A stretch of DNA of 64,000 nucleotides from Undaria pinnatifida (lineage: Eukaryota; Sar; Phaeophyceae; Laminariales; Alariaceae). A program made the position numbers and the translations under genes. The notes under the pieces are model-generated. The model did no database searches, was not told the origin of the DNA, and was given only the letters and a program-made list of their open reading frames with translations. This document shows positions 1-10,689 of the stretch, piece after piece (within the stretch, counting starts at the first letter, position 1; each line of letters opens with the position of its first letter). The stretch spans positions 17,681,204-17,745,203 of the forward strand of contig JABAKD010000010.1 in the NCBI GenBank assembly GCA_012845835.1, written 5' to 3'.

Positions 1-675
1 TCAGGGTGAACATGAACAACAAAATGCTATCGGTAACAACACTGGTAGCTACTATACTACGTATAAACATAGACACTTTACCCCATAGTATCCAGTTTTT
101 ACGCGCCATGACCATAATCTTCCCGCAATTGACCGAAAACGTACCCTTTTTTCGACCGCTTCGGCCGCGTCGTTATGACTCAAAAGCACATAAACGACTA
201 GATGGAAACAGGCCACACGGGCGTACACCTCTCGCCGCGTTTTTCAGCCAAACAAGCCGACTGAAACGGTGCACGACACAAAACAAAAATACAAGAACAC
301 ATCGCCACACTAGCCGGGAGCTGAGAGACCCAACGCTTTTGCTCATCCCGCAAAACCGAGCCCTCCCCCACCCCCTCCCCCGTTCGGCCTATTGAATACC
401 CAGACGACATCGTCGCTAATAGGAGTAAGAATGATGCGCCGCCTTGAAAGGGTTGCCTTGTCAATGATCAAACGACCAAAAGGCAAGCAACAAGCGAGTA
501 TACCCGCCCAATGGCTGCCTGGTTGGTAAAAACGCGACGTGCTCCGTCCCGGCATGGTATTACATGGATGCGAGGGTACTTTGGTTTTACAGAATACTAA
601 GCCCATGCAAGACAACGATTGCACCCCACCCCCACCCCCATCCCCCTCAAACACACCCCCGACCAGGCAACAAAC
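1..675 (-). other. Intron and unassigned sequence downstream of UBX-family exon
   Basis: The interval lies 3' (minus strand) of a clear splice donor at 675-674, so it should begin as intron. I looked in all frames for the UAS (thioredoxin-like) or UBX domain that should follow and saw none. The rest of the gene is inferred to lie beyond the left edge. C-rich runs at 360-380 and 625-660 are low complexity. Confidence 0.45.
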
Positions 676-1062
676 CTCCGGGACGTTGAATATCCAGTCG
701 ACACCATCACTCTCCTCGCCGGCACCCCCCATGCCCCCCATGGCGCCCTGCATCATCCCGCCGAGCACCGCGCCCCCTCCCCCCGGACCATGGTCACCCG
801 AGGCTCCAATCAGCCTATCTCGGCGGTTAGGGATAGGCGCGCGCACACCATCCGCGCTGTACCCCCCCGGGTAGAGATGGTCGTGCTCTTCGGAGCTAGC
901 ACCGCCGCCGCCGCTACCACCACCGCCGCCTGGTCGGGACTGGCGATGTAGGGCTTCGGCGCCCGCCCCCGGCCCAAGACCGAAGCCTGGAATAACAAGA
1001 CCTGGAAGGCCTGCGAGGGACGCCATAGATGCTAGGTCGCCCATGTCGATATCTTCGCCGCT
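676..1062 (-). CDS. UBX-family ubiquitin adaptor, internal exon (start of UAS domain)
   Basis: This is an exon of 129 codons in phase 0 at both ends. The acceptor is CCCCAG at 1065-1063 and the donor GAG|GTTTGT is at 676/675. It joins in frame to the exon at 1456-2487. It contains the motif VRAPIPNRRDRLIG, which resembles the short 'VRAPIP' stretch that precedes the UAS domain in UBXN7/Ubx5-type proteins. It ends in VDWIFNVPE, like the opening of a UAS domain (aromatic-hydrophobic then P-P/E). Between these is a Gly/Met-rich linker. Proteins of this family bridge ubiquitylated substrates to the Cdc48/p97 ATPase. The UBX domain itself is not in the window, so the Cdc48 role is inferred from domain order. 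Gly runs come from GGN trinucleotide expansion. Confidence 0.65.
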
Positions 1063-1065
1063 CTG

Positions 1066-1260
1066 GGGAGGGGGACGGGGATGGGATCGGGATGGGGACA
1101 GGGGCGGGGGCGGGGACGGGGACGGGGACGTGGGACGGGGACGGAGGATGGAAAGGGGGAGGGGGCGCGGGAGGGGTGAGATGGGATAGGGAGGGGAAGA
1201 GAGGGGTGGGGAGGGGAGAGGAGAGGAGGGGAGGGGAGGGGAGGGACCCCACACCAAGAA
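1066..1260. repeat. G-rich simple repeat (GGGGAC/GGGGAG) inside UBX-gene intron
   Basis: The plus strand is almost pure purine/G in degenerate GGGGAC and GGGGAG units. On the gene strand this is a C/T-rich run that ends directly at the acceptor CAG (1065-1063). It therefore doubles as a very long polypyrimidine tract. The intron is 1063-1455. Confidence 0.7.
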
Positions 1261-1455
1261 TATTAACGCCAGACCGCGGTTTGGTCCCTTAAATGACCGT
1301 CCCCTACATCAGTCCTAGAATATGAAGGCCAACAGAAGCCTTGACGCGCTCCAAAAAATCGGTCTCCTACACAAGACCTAGCATTTTTGGTCTCCAGGCA
1401 CACCAAAAATCGAGCAACAGCACTGGCTTACGTCCGGCCACACATGAATTATCAC

Positions 1456-2487
1456 CTCGGAACCGCCGACCCGCTCGCCGCCCGCCAGTCCTCGAGCTCC
1501 CCCACCCGCCCCAGCACCACCCGTGGCAAGCCGCGAGCTTCTCCGCGGCGCGCCCATTCTCCGGCTACCAGAGCTCGCCCCCGCCCTGCCATCGCCCGCC
1601 CCTCCTCCTCCTCCTCCTCCTCCTCCACCGCCACCGCGCCCAACGCCCGGCGGAGCCGGGGCCGGCGCCCCCTCCCCACCAGACTCCATGAACAAGTTTA
1701 GCGCGGCGTCGATTCTCCAGTCCGTCGCCCCCAAAAACTGAGCTGCTTTCTCGCGGGACTCCTGTGTGACGCTCATGAACATGTCCAATGCCTCCTGCCG
1801 GTCATCGCTAATGGCGGCGTCTGTTGTACCGGGGGGGGGAACGCCAAGCCCTAGGCCTAGGCCGAGGGCGGCACCTGCGGCATCTCCGGCGCCTCCGGCG
1901 CTCCCGGCGCCTTCGGCGCCGGAAGGCGCGTCTCCCTCCCCCTCCGAACCCGACACCCCGTCATCCCCGCCCCCCCCCCAAGCACCACCAAATCCTGCTA
2001 TAGAACCCGCGTCTGTGCCCGCATCGGCACCCACAGAGGAGGCATCGTCTCGGGCGTTTCTCATCCCTCCCGCGGCTAAGATATCTCTTAGTTCAGGGGC
2101 GGCCGGGGGGTAGAGGTGCGGCGACCCTAGCGGGGACGCTAAAGCATCGCCCCCGGTGGGAAACGGAGGAACGCCTCCTCCTAGCATCCCCTTAGGCCCA
2201 CCGCCTCCTCCTCCTCCTCCTGCACCACCTCTGCGGCTGCTGCCGCGACCGCTGGTGCTGCTGCTGGTGCTGCTGCCATCGAGGGCATCGCTTGAAGCTC
2301 TTGTTGCTCTTGCAGTCGCTGACGTTGACGCTGCTGCTGATATTGAAGATGTGGTTGATGCTGCCGAAGATGCGGGGCCTGCTGCGCTAGAAGGCACAGA
2401 AACGGGGAGAGGGGGGGGGAAGGCCGCCTGGTCCGCCGCGTGTGATGCTTGCAGGAGCCCCAGCACCAAATCTCTGTCACTCTCGTC
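1456..2487 (-). CDS. UBX-family ubiquitin adaptor, UBA-like domain exon
   Basis: This exon has 344 codons and is open throughout. The acceptor TGCGCAG is at 2490-2488 and the donor GAG|GTGATA at 1456/1455, both phase 0. At about 1683-1815 (residues ~225-268 of this exon) it encodes a UBA-like three-helix module with cores FMSVTQESREKAAQFL and WRIDAALNLFME. That matches the UBA of UBX proteins: Phe-x-x-[VI]-T, then Ala/Leu helix, then Trp, then Ala-x-x-x-[FY]. The N-terminal ~220 residues are low complexity (Ser/Ala/Thr, then Gly and acidic runs), and the C-terminal part is Gly/Ala/Arg-rich. There is no ATG near the acceptor; the exon opens with DESDRDLVLGLL. An upstream first exon must therefore exist, and I could not identify it. 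Function inferred: ubiquitin binding in a Cdc48/p97 adaptor. Confidence 0.65.
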
Positions 2488-2504
2488 CTGTGCGCAGATT
2501 GAGG

Positions 2505-2862
2505 TTGGGGTAGGGTCGGAGTTAGGACTGGGGTTGGGCTGGGGATGGGGTTGGGGTTGGGGTCGGTGTCGGGGTCAGGGCCGGGATTGGGGTTGGGGTC
2601 GGGTTCGGGGATAGGGTCAGGGTTGGCGTCGGGGTTAGAGCAGGGGCTAGGGTTGGGGTCGGGGATAGGGTCAGGGTTGGGGCTGGGGTTGGAGTAGGTG
2701 ATAAGGTTGGGGTCGGGGTCGGAGTTAGGGTTGGGGTCGGGATTAGGGTTGGGGTCGGGGTTGGAGTAGGGGTTAGGGTTGCGGTCGGGGTTAGGGTTGG
2801 GGTTGGGGCTGGAGTCGGGGTTGGGGTTGGGTTGGTGGTTGAGGATGGGGTGGTGCGCCTTA
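2505..2862. repeat. Telomere-like G-rich array in UBX-gene intron
   Basis: The plus strand is a degenerate array of GGGGTT, GGGGTC, GGGTTA and GGGATA units, close to TTAGGG/TTTAGGG-type telomere repeats but irregular. It starts ~15 bp upstream of the exon acceptor at 2488. On the gene strand it reads CCCCAACCC, giving a pyrimidine-rich intron end. A smaller related array occurs at 34515-34605. Confidence 0.8.
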
Positions 2863-3569
2863 TTCGGGGACCACTATCGCCGTACCGGGGATAGGGGGGT
2901 GCATCCGAGGGAAGAAGACACACGACACGCGCGCATGCAGCATGATGGTACCTTTCCCGCTGCACACCCCTCCCAAAACAGAAGGTCGACGAGACCGCAC
3001 CGCAGTTGGTGCCTTTTAGGCCTCTCAATCTCTGCATTCCGGGTCCCAAACGTCCCAACACCCAAGAGGGCGAAACATTACAGGGGGAGATTTACAGGGA
3101 ACGCGAAAGAATCGGGAGTCGCTACGCTGAATTTCAAGTGTGCGAGACCACGAGAACGCCCCTTCTCCGAAATAAGAAACCCACCCTTGGCCAGTATTTA
3201 TGTTTCCCATTTGGTGTCCTTTCCTTCTAATTCTAATACTGTCTGTATACCTGATACAATGCTATGAAATAGCTACTCGTGTGTATTGCGCCGTAGTGGG
3301 GGCTGTATGCCTGTACAAGGCGGTTACAACAATGCGTTCACCCGATATAGGGCGGTTGAAATCGGTTAGCACGACTGACTAACCCTTACCACAACTGCCT
3401 ATCTGGTACACGAAGGGCGTCCTCTCAATAGAGGGCGGCCAAAATCCCTTCGCACTACACCTACCGCCTTATAGACGTCCCATTACTGCACCAGGTGCAG
3501 GGTACAGAGTAGCGAAGGCCGTCAAAGTACCAATGCCAACCAATACCGGTCATCTCGGGTCTTGATAAT
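2863..3569. other. No gene recognised
   Basis: The first exon of the UBX-family gene may lie here on the minus strand, but I saw no ATG-plus-donor combination I would defend. The stretch 3290-3460 contains 'GGCGGTT/GGCGGCC' phrases related to the dispersed repeat seen at 39205-39495 and 46280-46520. Confidence 0.3.
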
Positions 3570-4440
3570 CCAGGTACTGGCAGATACTCAAGTCATTTTC
3601 AGCTCCAAGTACTCCAGGCACTTGCAGGTACTCAAGTCATTTTTAGCTTGAAAGTACTCCAGGCACTTGCAGGTACTCAAGTCATTTTCAGCTTGTAAGT
3701 ACAGGTACCGGCAAGTACTCAACTCATTTTCAGCTTGAAAGTACTCAGGGTTCTGACGGGTATTCAATCATTTTCAGCTAAAGTACTCAAGGTGCTGGCA
3801 GGTAGTCGTTCTCAGCTTCAAGCACTCCGGGTAGGCAGCTACACAGTCGTTTTCAGCTTCAAGTACTCCAGGTACTGGCAAGTATTCAGTCATTTTCAGC
3901 TTGAAGCACTCCAGCTACTGGCAACTACTCAGTCATTTTCAGCTTCAAGTACTCCAGGTACTGGCACCTACTCAGTCTGTTTCAGCAAATACTCCAGGTA
4001 CTGTATTTTTTTCACACATCTACTCTCCAGCTTCTGGACAAGCCGTGGTCACAGGTGTCGTCCCTTCTTCCCCCCGGTTCATGCCTTCCATTTTTTATCG
4101 CGCACAGGGTTCAGCAATCCCACTCCTCGTCGATTTTTCATCGAGTGCTGCCAACTCACGCTCTCGCGCTTTCCGCAAGTCAACTTGTGCACAAGAAAAA
4201 GTCCCCACGAATTTACACGACTATGCACTTGGGGGGACTCGAGCTCACGAAACTGACCTATACCAGGCTCGAGGATAACCTGATACGCCACCGGGGCGAC
4301 CGGCCTACTAGGTACTGGCAGGTACTCAGTGATGCTCATCTTCCAGGTACTGGCAGGTACTCCGTCATTTTCAGCTTTGGGTACTCCAGGTACTGGCAGG
4401 TACTCAAGTCATTTTCAGCTTCAAATACTCCCGGCAATGA
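3570..4440. repeat. ~44 bp minisatellite, split by a SINE
   Basis: Roughly ten tandem units have the core AGTACTCCAGGTACTGGCAG followed by GTACTCAAGTCATTTTCAGC. The array runs 3570-4003 and resumes at 4310-4440, after the SINE at 4004-4309. Unit length and phase are the same on both sides, so the SINE landed in a pre-existing array. Confidence 0.85.
4004..4309 (-). mobile_element. tRNA-derived SINE, complete copy
   Basis: Read on the minus strand, the 5' end (4309 to ~4225) looks like a tRNA promoter region. It has an A-box-like GGTGGCGTATCAGG and, ~45 nt on, a B-box-like GAGCTCGAGTCCC. A ~200 bp body follows, and the element ends in a short A-rich tail (plus-strand TATTTTTTT at 4004-4012). 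Both flanks carry AGGTACTG (3996-4003 and 4310-4317), a plausible 8 bp target duplication. The caveat is that this word is also part of the minisatellite unit. Related copies: 16274-16563 (-), 40285-40405 (- fragment) and 57733-58765 (+, interrupted). Confidence 0.8.
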
Positions 4441-4464
4441 GCCATGACTGGTACTTCGAGTAAT

Positions 4465-4660
4465 GTCAGTTCGATGCGAGCCGACGAGGGAAGCTACGAA
4501 GGGCAGAAGTCTTCTCACGACAACAATGGAGGCACGTACCGTAGTGGAGAGGGGGAAAAAGAGCCTACTCAGTGACCCTGGACCTGAGTTACTCACGTCT
4601 AGGGATGGAGAAAGGGAAAGAAACAGTGCAAAGATGACAGACGGGGTATAATACGCATTA
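4465..4660 (+). mobile_element. Short dispersed repeat, family B (SINE-like)
   Basis: This is a ~190 bp unit beginning around TTCGATGCGAGCCGACGAGG, with an internal GGCACGTACCGTAGTGG and CCTGAGTTACTC. Related copies sit at 16770-16950 (+), 46935-47130 (+) and 53315-53520 (-), with a partial copy at 39975-40080 (+). Two copies end in GGGATGAA followed by A-rich sequence, as expected for a retroposed SINE. No full tRNA head is seen. Confidence 0.65.
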
Positions 4661-4744
4661 TTTTTCTTACTCTCAAGAGTAACAATGCCTGGTATTTTGG
4701 TTTGCTTGTGTTTTTTTACTGGGGTATTCCTCAGCTCCGGAGTG

Positions 4745-4800
4745 TGACCACGGACTTGATTATGAGTTAATGTGAGAACAACAACAACAACTGGTACTCG
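4745..4800 (-). repeat. Dispersed repeat with (GTT)n tail
   Basis: The conserved phrase is TTAACTC, a short spacer, then AGTCCGTGGTCACA, joined to a (GTT)n/(AAC)n run. Other copies: 7525-7600, 8580-8705, 13885-14095, 20975-21045, 40912-41118, 47775-47895 and 63675-63790. The trinucleotide tail always sits at the same end, as with SINEs that have microsatellite tails. Confidence 0.6.
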
Positions 4801-4899
4801 ACGACCTTTGCAGAGTACGTTGTACACTGCTGTTGTAGTGTAAGCGAGTTTCAAATTTCCGACGGCGCCAAAAGATACATAGGGGCTCCTCTCAAGCAA

Positions 4900-5435
4900 A
4901 TATGTGAGTCAACGGCACTCTTGCCCCTTGACGGACGGCCGCCAAGGAACTAAATCCACACACTAAAAATAGTATGATAAGTCCAAAGACGCCGTGACGG
5001 TTCAAAACTAGAACGTCAACCGCAGCTTCGTTTTCAAGGTTATCGTGCCCAAATTTTGTCATGTCCATACCCGAAACGCCACCGGGATCTCCCGAATCTC
5101 CGAAAAAAGAGAACAAGTGTTGATCATATTTAATAAATGGTGGTAATGAGGCCGCGATCTCAAAGCATCTTTATCGGGTTGATTGGGGCAGGGTTGGGTT
5201 TTACTGGTTGGGTTGGGTTGGGTTGGATGTTTCCTGCTTCCCATCAACGCACACAGCAGTTGGTTGGCGACACTTACAAAAATCAAAATCCACCAGCGCG
5301 AGTTCCTACAACAGCGAGAGCTCGTACAGCAGAATCCTAGCACACCAGGTGCAGATATTAGTAGTATTTAGTCTGGGGTATAACATATAGACTATACCAG
5401 TATCATATCGAATAGTACACGATTCCTGCTACTCT
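4900..5435. other. Dispersed repeat pair and unassigned sequence
   Basis: About 4910-5030 is related to 29140-29270. Both contain GGCACTCTTG, TTGACGG and a later GACGCC(G/T)TGACGG in the same order, so they are two copies of an unnamed element rich in short GTCAA/TTGAC inverted motifs. A GGGTT microsatellite is at 5205-5225. No gene seen. Confidence 0.5.
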
Positions 5436-5595
5436 CTTGTGTGTTTTTCACATCAACGTGATATCTGCACCCATCTACACCCAGCACAGCCAGTGAATGC
5501 CCTTGCCGATGCCTTCTCCGAGAGAGACGAGCTCCGTGTGGTCGCCCACTACAAGACGAATAGCTTTGGCCACGCAATGCCAAACGCAATATTTA
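5436..5595 (+). mobile_element. Short dispersed repeat, family C
   Basis: The conserved order is TTCACATCAACGT, then CCATCTACACCCAGCACA, then GATGCC and GAGCTCCGTGTGGTC. Related copies at 14510-14700, 32160-32320, 51395-51500 and 53990-54112 are all on the plus strand. Copies are 60-80% alike by eye and share the core CATCCAGCACA...GTCC...GATTCTTCATCC. Confidence 0.6.
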
Positions 5596-5599
5596 CGAA

Positions 5600-7520
5600 G
5601 GCGGAACACTATGATTAGTATTATGGTCATATCATATCATCGTTACCTCTATGCGTATACCCTTGGCCTGCGCCAACGCGATGAGATCTTCCATCGAAGT
5701 CGTTTCCAGAGGGAGCAAGGCTGCCTCTGGCTCCATTTTGCGAGATGAAATAGAATACTCCGAAGCACCAGGGTTATCTTGCGTCAAATTTCGCGCTCCT
5801 CGGTACCACGCTTAGCCAAGCCAAGGCAGCCTTCCTTCCACTCCGCTCGCTGTGCTGGTACGATGACAGCTCTCTGCGGCGGGCAGCTGGTATGTATCAG
5901 TTCCTGCGTGAGCAGGGGCGATGCACGCACAGTTCAGCCAGGTGTATATATATCTCTCCGTGCAGTATAAAAGTATGATACTCGCGAGTGTATCAGATCA
6001 GGTACCGATACTTTTCCGTTTTGACACATCATTACAAACACATTATCTTGCTTGATGGGTTGTGCCGTTTTTTCACATGCCAAATGTTCCATGTGTACGT
6101 ATAAGATGATAGTCTGAAGAACACTCAGGGTCTACAAGTCTCAACAAACATCTCTGCTGCACGTGGCTGCTGCTGCTATGCATGATATCATGCAATCTTG
6201 CTTGAGAAAGCTGGTTCGTCGAGTTCTCTGCTGTAGTATGGTATACCACACGTTGGACGGTCTCTGCCTGACCACAATATCCCACTTGGCTTATTCAGCC
6301 CCATCCCACCCCCAAACCAAAACACACAGACTGCCGACCTTCCTGGCAATGTATGTACGGGTACTGGTAGCACTCACTCCTGTACAACGGTGGCAGCAGC
6401 AGCAGCTGCAGCAGTAGTATGTCAGCAGAGGCACCGAGGCATCAAAGCAGCAGCAAGGATAGATGTGACATATGGTCTACTTTAGCCAATTTGGACGTAA
6501 CATAATGATCGTTTTAGTACTAATATAAAGATAAAACAGTCCTTACATCTACGCCCGTACAATGTACCAAGTTGATCTAAAATATAAGGGACATTCACAC
6601 CTTACCTGCTTACGCGCTATAAATAGATTCCCTTTATATTTCCGACCAGAGTGACTGCGCGGAATCTATTAGAAGTGCAACTTCCAGTATTTGATTTTCT
6701 CGCCTCATTTCATAGAACAAGAAAAGCTAGACCGCTGCGCAAGTACTGTAGCCATCCGAGCCCAGGGTGCTGCATCTACCGCGAGAGAGCGAGCCCGCGA
6801 GAAGCACAGGGGGACGCTCAGACAGGCTCACCGGAGTCCCAGGTCGCGACGCAGTCTTCTAAAGCAGGATGTCTGTCATCGCGATTTCCGAAAAAAGTGT
6901 CGAAAAGATTGTTGTACCACCTTGGGAACGATCTCTACATACGGGACAGGGGGTGCATCGCAGTCCCACGTAAGTGCGTGTTTAGTGCGGGATACCAGTT
7001 TAATGCGTCTATTATCGCCTGTTGCCACCTGGAGTAACCGCACTGGATCCCTCGATAATTCGGGGTCCTGTGGTCAGGGTATATTGTCATGTGGAAAGGC
7101 ACCGCAACGACGACACAGAGATCACGTTACCGCGCGACTGAAGCGATAGCTGTACGTATGCACGAGTACAAACCGTATGGCCGTGGACGACATATATTGG
7201 CCCACACGAAAATATGTTAGCGTGCCGTCCAACCGGTCAACCTGCAAACTTTGGAGGCGAACAATATCATACAAATAGCGAACCCCTCCCACCCCTAAAG
7301 CAACAATCTGATAAGGTAGCCAGCAATATGGCAGGATGCTGCTTACATGCAGAGACTGCTGTACGGTGCGTATCATAGCGTGAGAGTGTAGGTAGCGGTG
7401 TGTTTTGCTCACACCATCATATAGCTCTTCCTGCAGCTCGGGAGTGCTATATATATCCTCTATACCCGTTCTCATACAAAATAATTCAACCACCAGTTAG
7501 TTGTTTACCACACATAAACT
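5600..7520. other. No gene recognised
   Basis: Six frames give only short open stretches without domain-like sequence. The longest (6691-7149, plus) is Arg/Ser-rich and shows no family resemblance. Small triplet runs (CAGCAG at 6390-6415) are present. Confidence 0.35.
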
Positions 7521-7654
7521 CGCATTATCAAGTCCTTAGTCACAGGACAGGTGGAGTGGAAGAACACACCAGAGAAAAAAAACAAGCAAACCAAAAGTAG
7601 TACACGTAGTCTATACAAGGGTGGAGAGGGGGGGAGGGGGAAGGGGGAGGGGGG

Positions 7655-8330
7655 GGGGGGGGGAGGGGCGTACTCGTGTGTTGCTTGCTTTAATCATTTG
7701 ACCACTGACCACGCATCCCTTAAAGTTCGAGACGGAGAGCACCGTTCCTACTCCTAATAAATAATGGAGACACCTCCAACATTTATTTAGGCGCTCAATA
7801 CGTTTTTTACATGTATTACATGAAAAAAACTTATCTTATCCCTATCCTGTTTCGCCGCCTGTGCCCACCATCTATCTCCTAGGATACAGCGATTGTTTTC
7901 TCGCGGCTCTCTGTTAATAGTCTACCAAACTCTTCCATGTCACATTTCGTCTAATTTCCTTATCTCCTCTAGCACATCCATGGGAAAGGGAGGGGGAGGG
8001 GCGTACTCGTTTGTTGCTTGCCTTAGTGATTTGGCCATCGACCACGCATTCCTTTCGAGACGGAGCACCGCTCATTCCTTCATTCCTACTCCTAATGTTA
8101 CACACCTCCAACATTTTGAGCGCTCATTACGCTTTTTCCATATATTGCATAGAAACGGTTTGCTTATCCCTGATATCCCCTTCCTGTTTCGCCGTCTGTG
8201 GCCATCATCTCTATATCTCCTAGGATAGCGATCATTTTCTCGCTACTCTCTAGTCTGCCAAACTCTTCCATGTGTTACATTCGTCTAACTTCCTCATATC
8301 TCCCTCCTCTAACATGTCATCCCGTTCCTC
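7655..8330. repeat. Direct tandem duplication, ~330 bp unit
   Basis: Two copies (about 7655-7985 and 7990-8330) both start at a G-rich run followed by CGTACTCGT. They share, in order, TTGCTTGC, GACCACGCAT, CGAGACGGAG, CACCTCCAACATTT, CTGTTTCGCC and CCAAACTCTTCCATGT. A degraded third start is at 9115-9205. Each copy is headed by a poly-G run. Confidence 0.75.
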
Positions 8331-8397
8331 CTTGAACATTTCACATTCTCCTACTACTACGTGATTCCTACTCCCTATTGTTGTGCCACACGGGCAG

Positions 8398-8490
8398 GTG
8401 GGGGGGGGGGGGGGAGAGGGGGGGGAGAAGCGGTGGGGGGGGAGGGGATGGAGGGGGGGGGGGGGATGGGGGGGGTGGGAGGGTGCGAGC
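8398..8490. repeat. Poly-G / GGGGGA low-complexity tract
   Basis: A near-pure G tract on the plus strand with scattered A. Its length should be treated with caution because assembly and sequencing are unreliable here. Confidence 0.85.
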
Positions 8491-8579
8491 GTCGACTTTT
8501 CTCATGTGGACCTATCAACCATTTTGCGGAAGCTGGTCAAGTCGAAAACACTATTGGCAAGGTTAGCCGTGGTGTATGA

Positions 8580-8705
8580 GTTGTTGTTCTTGTTCTTGTT
8601 CTCGCATTAACTCGCATATTCAAGTCCGTGGTCACAGGACAGGCTCTAGTCACTCTGGAGTGGAAGGATACCCCAGCCAGGGAAAAAAGCACAAGCAAAC
8701 CCAAC
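8580..8705 (+). repeat. Dispersed repeat with (GTT)n tail, copy
   Basis: The TTGTTCTTGTTCTCGCATTAACTCG head is followed by CAAGTCCGTGGTCACAGG and CAGTC(A)CTCTGGAGTGGA. It is close to the copies at 47775-47895 and 63675-63790. Confidence 0.65.
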
Positions 8706-9239
8706 GTGGTATGTACGTACGTACACGCATATATCATAGCTGAAGCAATTCGTGCCCCCGCCGAAAAATATATAAAAAACTACATCGGTAGTCAGCCTAC
8801 GCACGTGCCAGGCCCATACTGGTGGTGCACATACGTCTCAATACTCGCGTCTGAAAAACCGACTACACCGCATGCCACCCAGGGAACCCAAGTAGACCAT
8901 ATATCGACTGCCCACATGTGGGATTCGGAGGAGCGCATGTGGGAGTGTGGGAGGTGTAGAAAGCTGTGAGAGGACCCGCGTCGGCCATTCTATTTGCAGG
9001 TAGATGTGTGATCTGGTGGAACGAAGAAATGGAATCAAAAAGGGAATCAGGAGAAGCGTGGCAAATGTTCCGTCCCTAACCAGCTTGCCGGGGACTTTTC
9101 GTCAACTTGGGAGGGGGTGGGTGGGGGGGTGTACTCAGTGTGTGCATGGCCGTAGTGGTGTAGACCATAGACCCTCGCATGCCTATAATGATAGACGGAG
9201 CACGTCAGGTTTTCACCGACCAGGCAGACATGGCGTGCA

Positions 9240-9370
9240 CCTAACGCGAAGCGCCGTGAGTCGTCCGGTGATTCACAGGAAGGGTGAGCTGCATCCTACC
9301 AAGAGCCACCTGTGAAGCCGACTTCCGCGCCTTGTGCTGCGTACCTTTCTTGCCCATGGATGACTCGGGG
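9240..9370 (+). repeat. Dispersed repeat copy (paired with 31065-31155)
   Basis: The stretch GGGTGAGCTGCATCCTACCA, then AGCC, then GACTTCCGC, then TTTCTTGCCCATGGATGAC matches 31090-31155 in the same order. No coding sense was found. The flanking 8710-9235 holds no gene. Confidence 0.5.
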
Positions 9371-9835
9371 GGGCGGGGGCGCTAAACTGACCAACAAGAC
9401 GGCATCCTGGGTGAGGTGGTTATAAGTTGCCTTACGAGAATGCTATTTTGTTGTGGGTTTTTGCAATTGGCCGCACACAACGCGGTGCCAGCATGCGCGA
9501 CGCTCTTTTTGTGGTCCAGACTCCAACTCGTGCATGAGGCAGAGGGTAAGGTGGTGCCTGTGTGTCGCTGGTGTGGTAAGGTGATGCCGTAGATGTTGTG
9601 GTACTCGGGATGAATGCTACGTGTAAGAGGTGCTCCTTTGTTTTCTGAAGCTGTGCAATACTTTAGGAGCTCTACAGTACCTAACTAACCCAAGAACTGA
9701 TTTTGAGCAAACCGAAAGTTGCAAACCGATGAGCGAAAACGATGAGCAAAACCCACGATGGCACATCTATAATAGGTAGGTATACAAGAAAGCACGATGC
9801 AAAACAAAGCAAGAATGATAAAATCCGACGATTTT

Positions 9836-10225
9836 GGGTTAACGCCTTTACAAATGGAAAGCCCTTTTTTTACAAAGTTACTTGAAGTTAGCATAGATAG
9901 GTAGCCCCCCCCCTCGCCGTTCAGAACAAGAAAAAAAATCCTTAAAAAGTATGTCGCGGCACACGCGTCTTGGCAAAAAGCGAACAACGCGGTGTTCGGG
10001 CGGTGGTACGCTCTGCACCCAGAATAAGAAAGACGGTTTTCGAATGGGACAGGGAAAGTGCGGGCGCACCCCGCCGCGATATAGGGGTATAGCGCTTTTG
10101 GGTAAGATATTTTTCTGACGTAAAGAGACGGGGGCGCGTCTTTAAAGCCCCCAAAACGGCTCCCTATACTAACTTCAAGTAAAGTTGTAAAAGAAGGGTT
10201 TCCAGTTGTAAACGCGTTAACCGTC
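9836..10225. mobile_element. Foldback/MITE-like element with ~68 bp terminal inverted repeats
   Basis: The left arm 9836-9906 starts GGGTTAACGCCTTTACAA and contains ACTTGAAGTTAGCATAGAT. The right arm 10160-10225 is its imperfect reverse complement (ATACTAACTTCAAGT ... CGCGTTAACC). The interior is ~250 bp. The 197-codon minus-strand open frame over this element is a by-product of the repeat; it has no domain. Confidence 0.7.
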
Positions 10226-10333
10226 AAAACCGTTGGAGTGTCAATCTTGTTTGCCCTCCGATAATATAGCGTAGACACGCACCGTTCCGATAAAAATCGA
10301 ATATCTTTCCATAAAGAAAGCAGTAAAATCGTT

Positions 10334-10586
10334 CGACGGTAGCCCCCCCCAACGCTTCTTTAACGAAATCGCCTGTTTCGAAAGCAGCTCCCCCGGCCGT
10401 ATCTCCTGAAATACGCTGCCCCTTGTCACTCCGACGTCATCGTTCGATAGTACTAGTAGTCCTTCGCAAACAAAATAAAATTATGCAGATATTCTTCTCA
10501 TACGTAGCATGCTTTCCTTGTGTCGAGCAGCCACGAAGCGTTCGTCGAGGAAAGTCGCTGGCTTTGGGGGGTGGCTATATGGTAGA
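10334..10586 (-). mobile_element. MITE family D, copy 1
   Basis: A ~253 bp element with inverted ends of type CTACGNTAGCCCCCCCAA. The interior contains GGCCGTATCTCCTGAAATACG and GTCGAGCAGCCACGAA. Other copies: 43786-44038 (+), 56842-57098 (-) and 62658-62901 (+). The four copies share ends, size and internal landmarks, so this is a genuine non-autonomous DNA element family. Confidence 0.75.
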
Positions 10587-10689
10587 ATCAGTCGGTAGTA
10601 TTCATCTCTCATAACCCTCTGCCAACCATTTCGCAATACATACATATAAGATTATTCTTTTTTTCAGGGATTCGGTCAGGAGTTTTTTT

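Noticed and set aside
2505-2862. True chromosome end
   Set aside because: The repeat is degenerate, lies between an exon and further sequence, and continues into complex DNA on both sides. It is interstitial.
4225-4309. Functional tRNA gene
   Set aside because: A- and B-box-like words are present, but a complete cloverleaf with a paired acceptor stem cannot be drawn, and the same head recurs at 16480-16563 and 57733-57827 joined to SINE body. It is a SINE head.
9685-10278. 197-codon minus-strand frame as a gene
   Set aside because: It covers a foldback element with inverted arms. It has no domain, no start context and no neighbouring exon.
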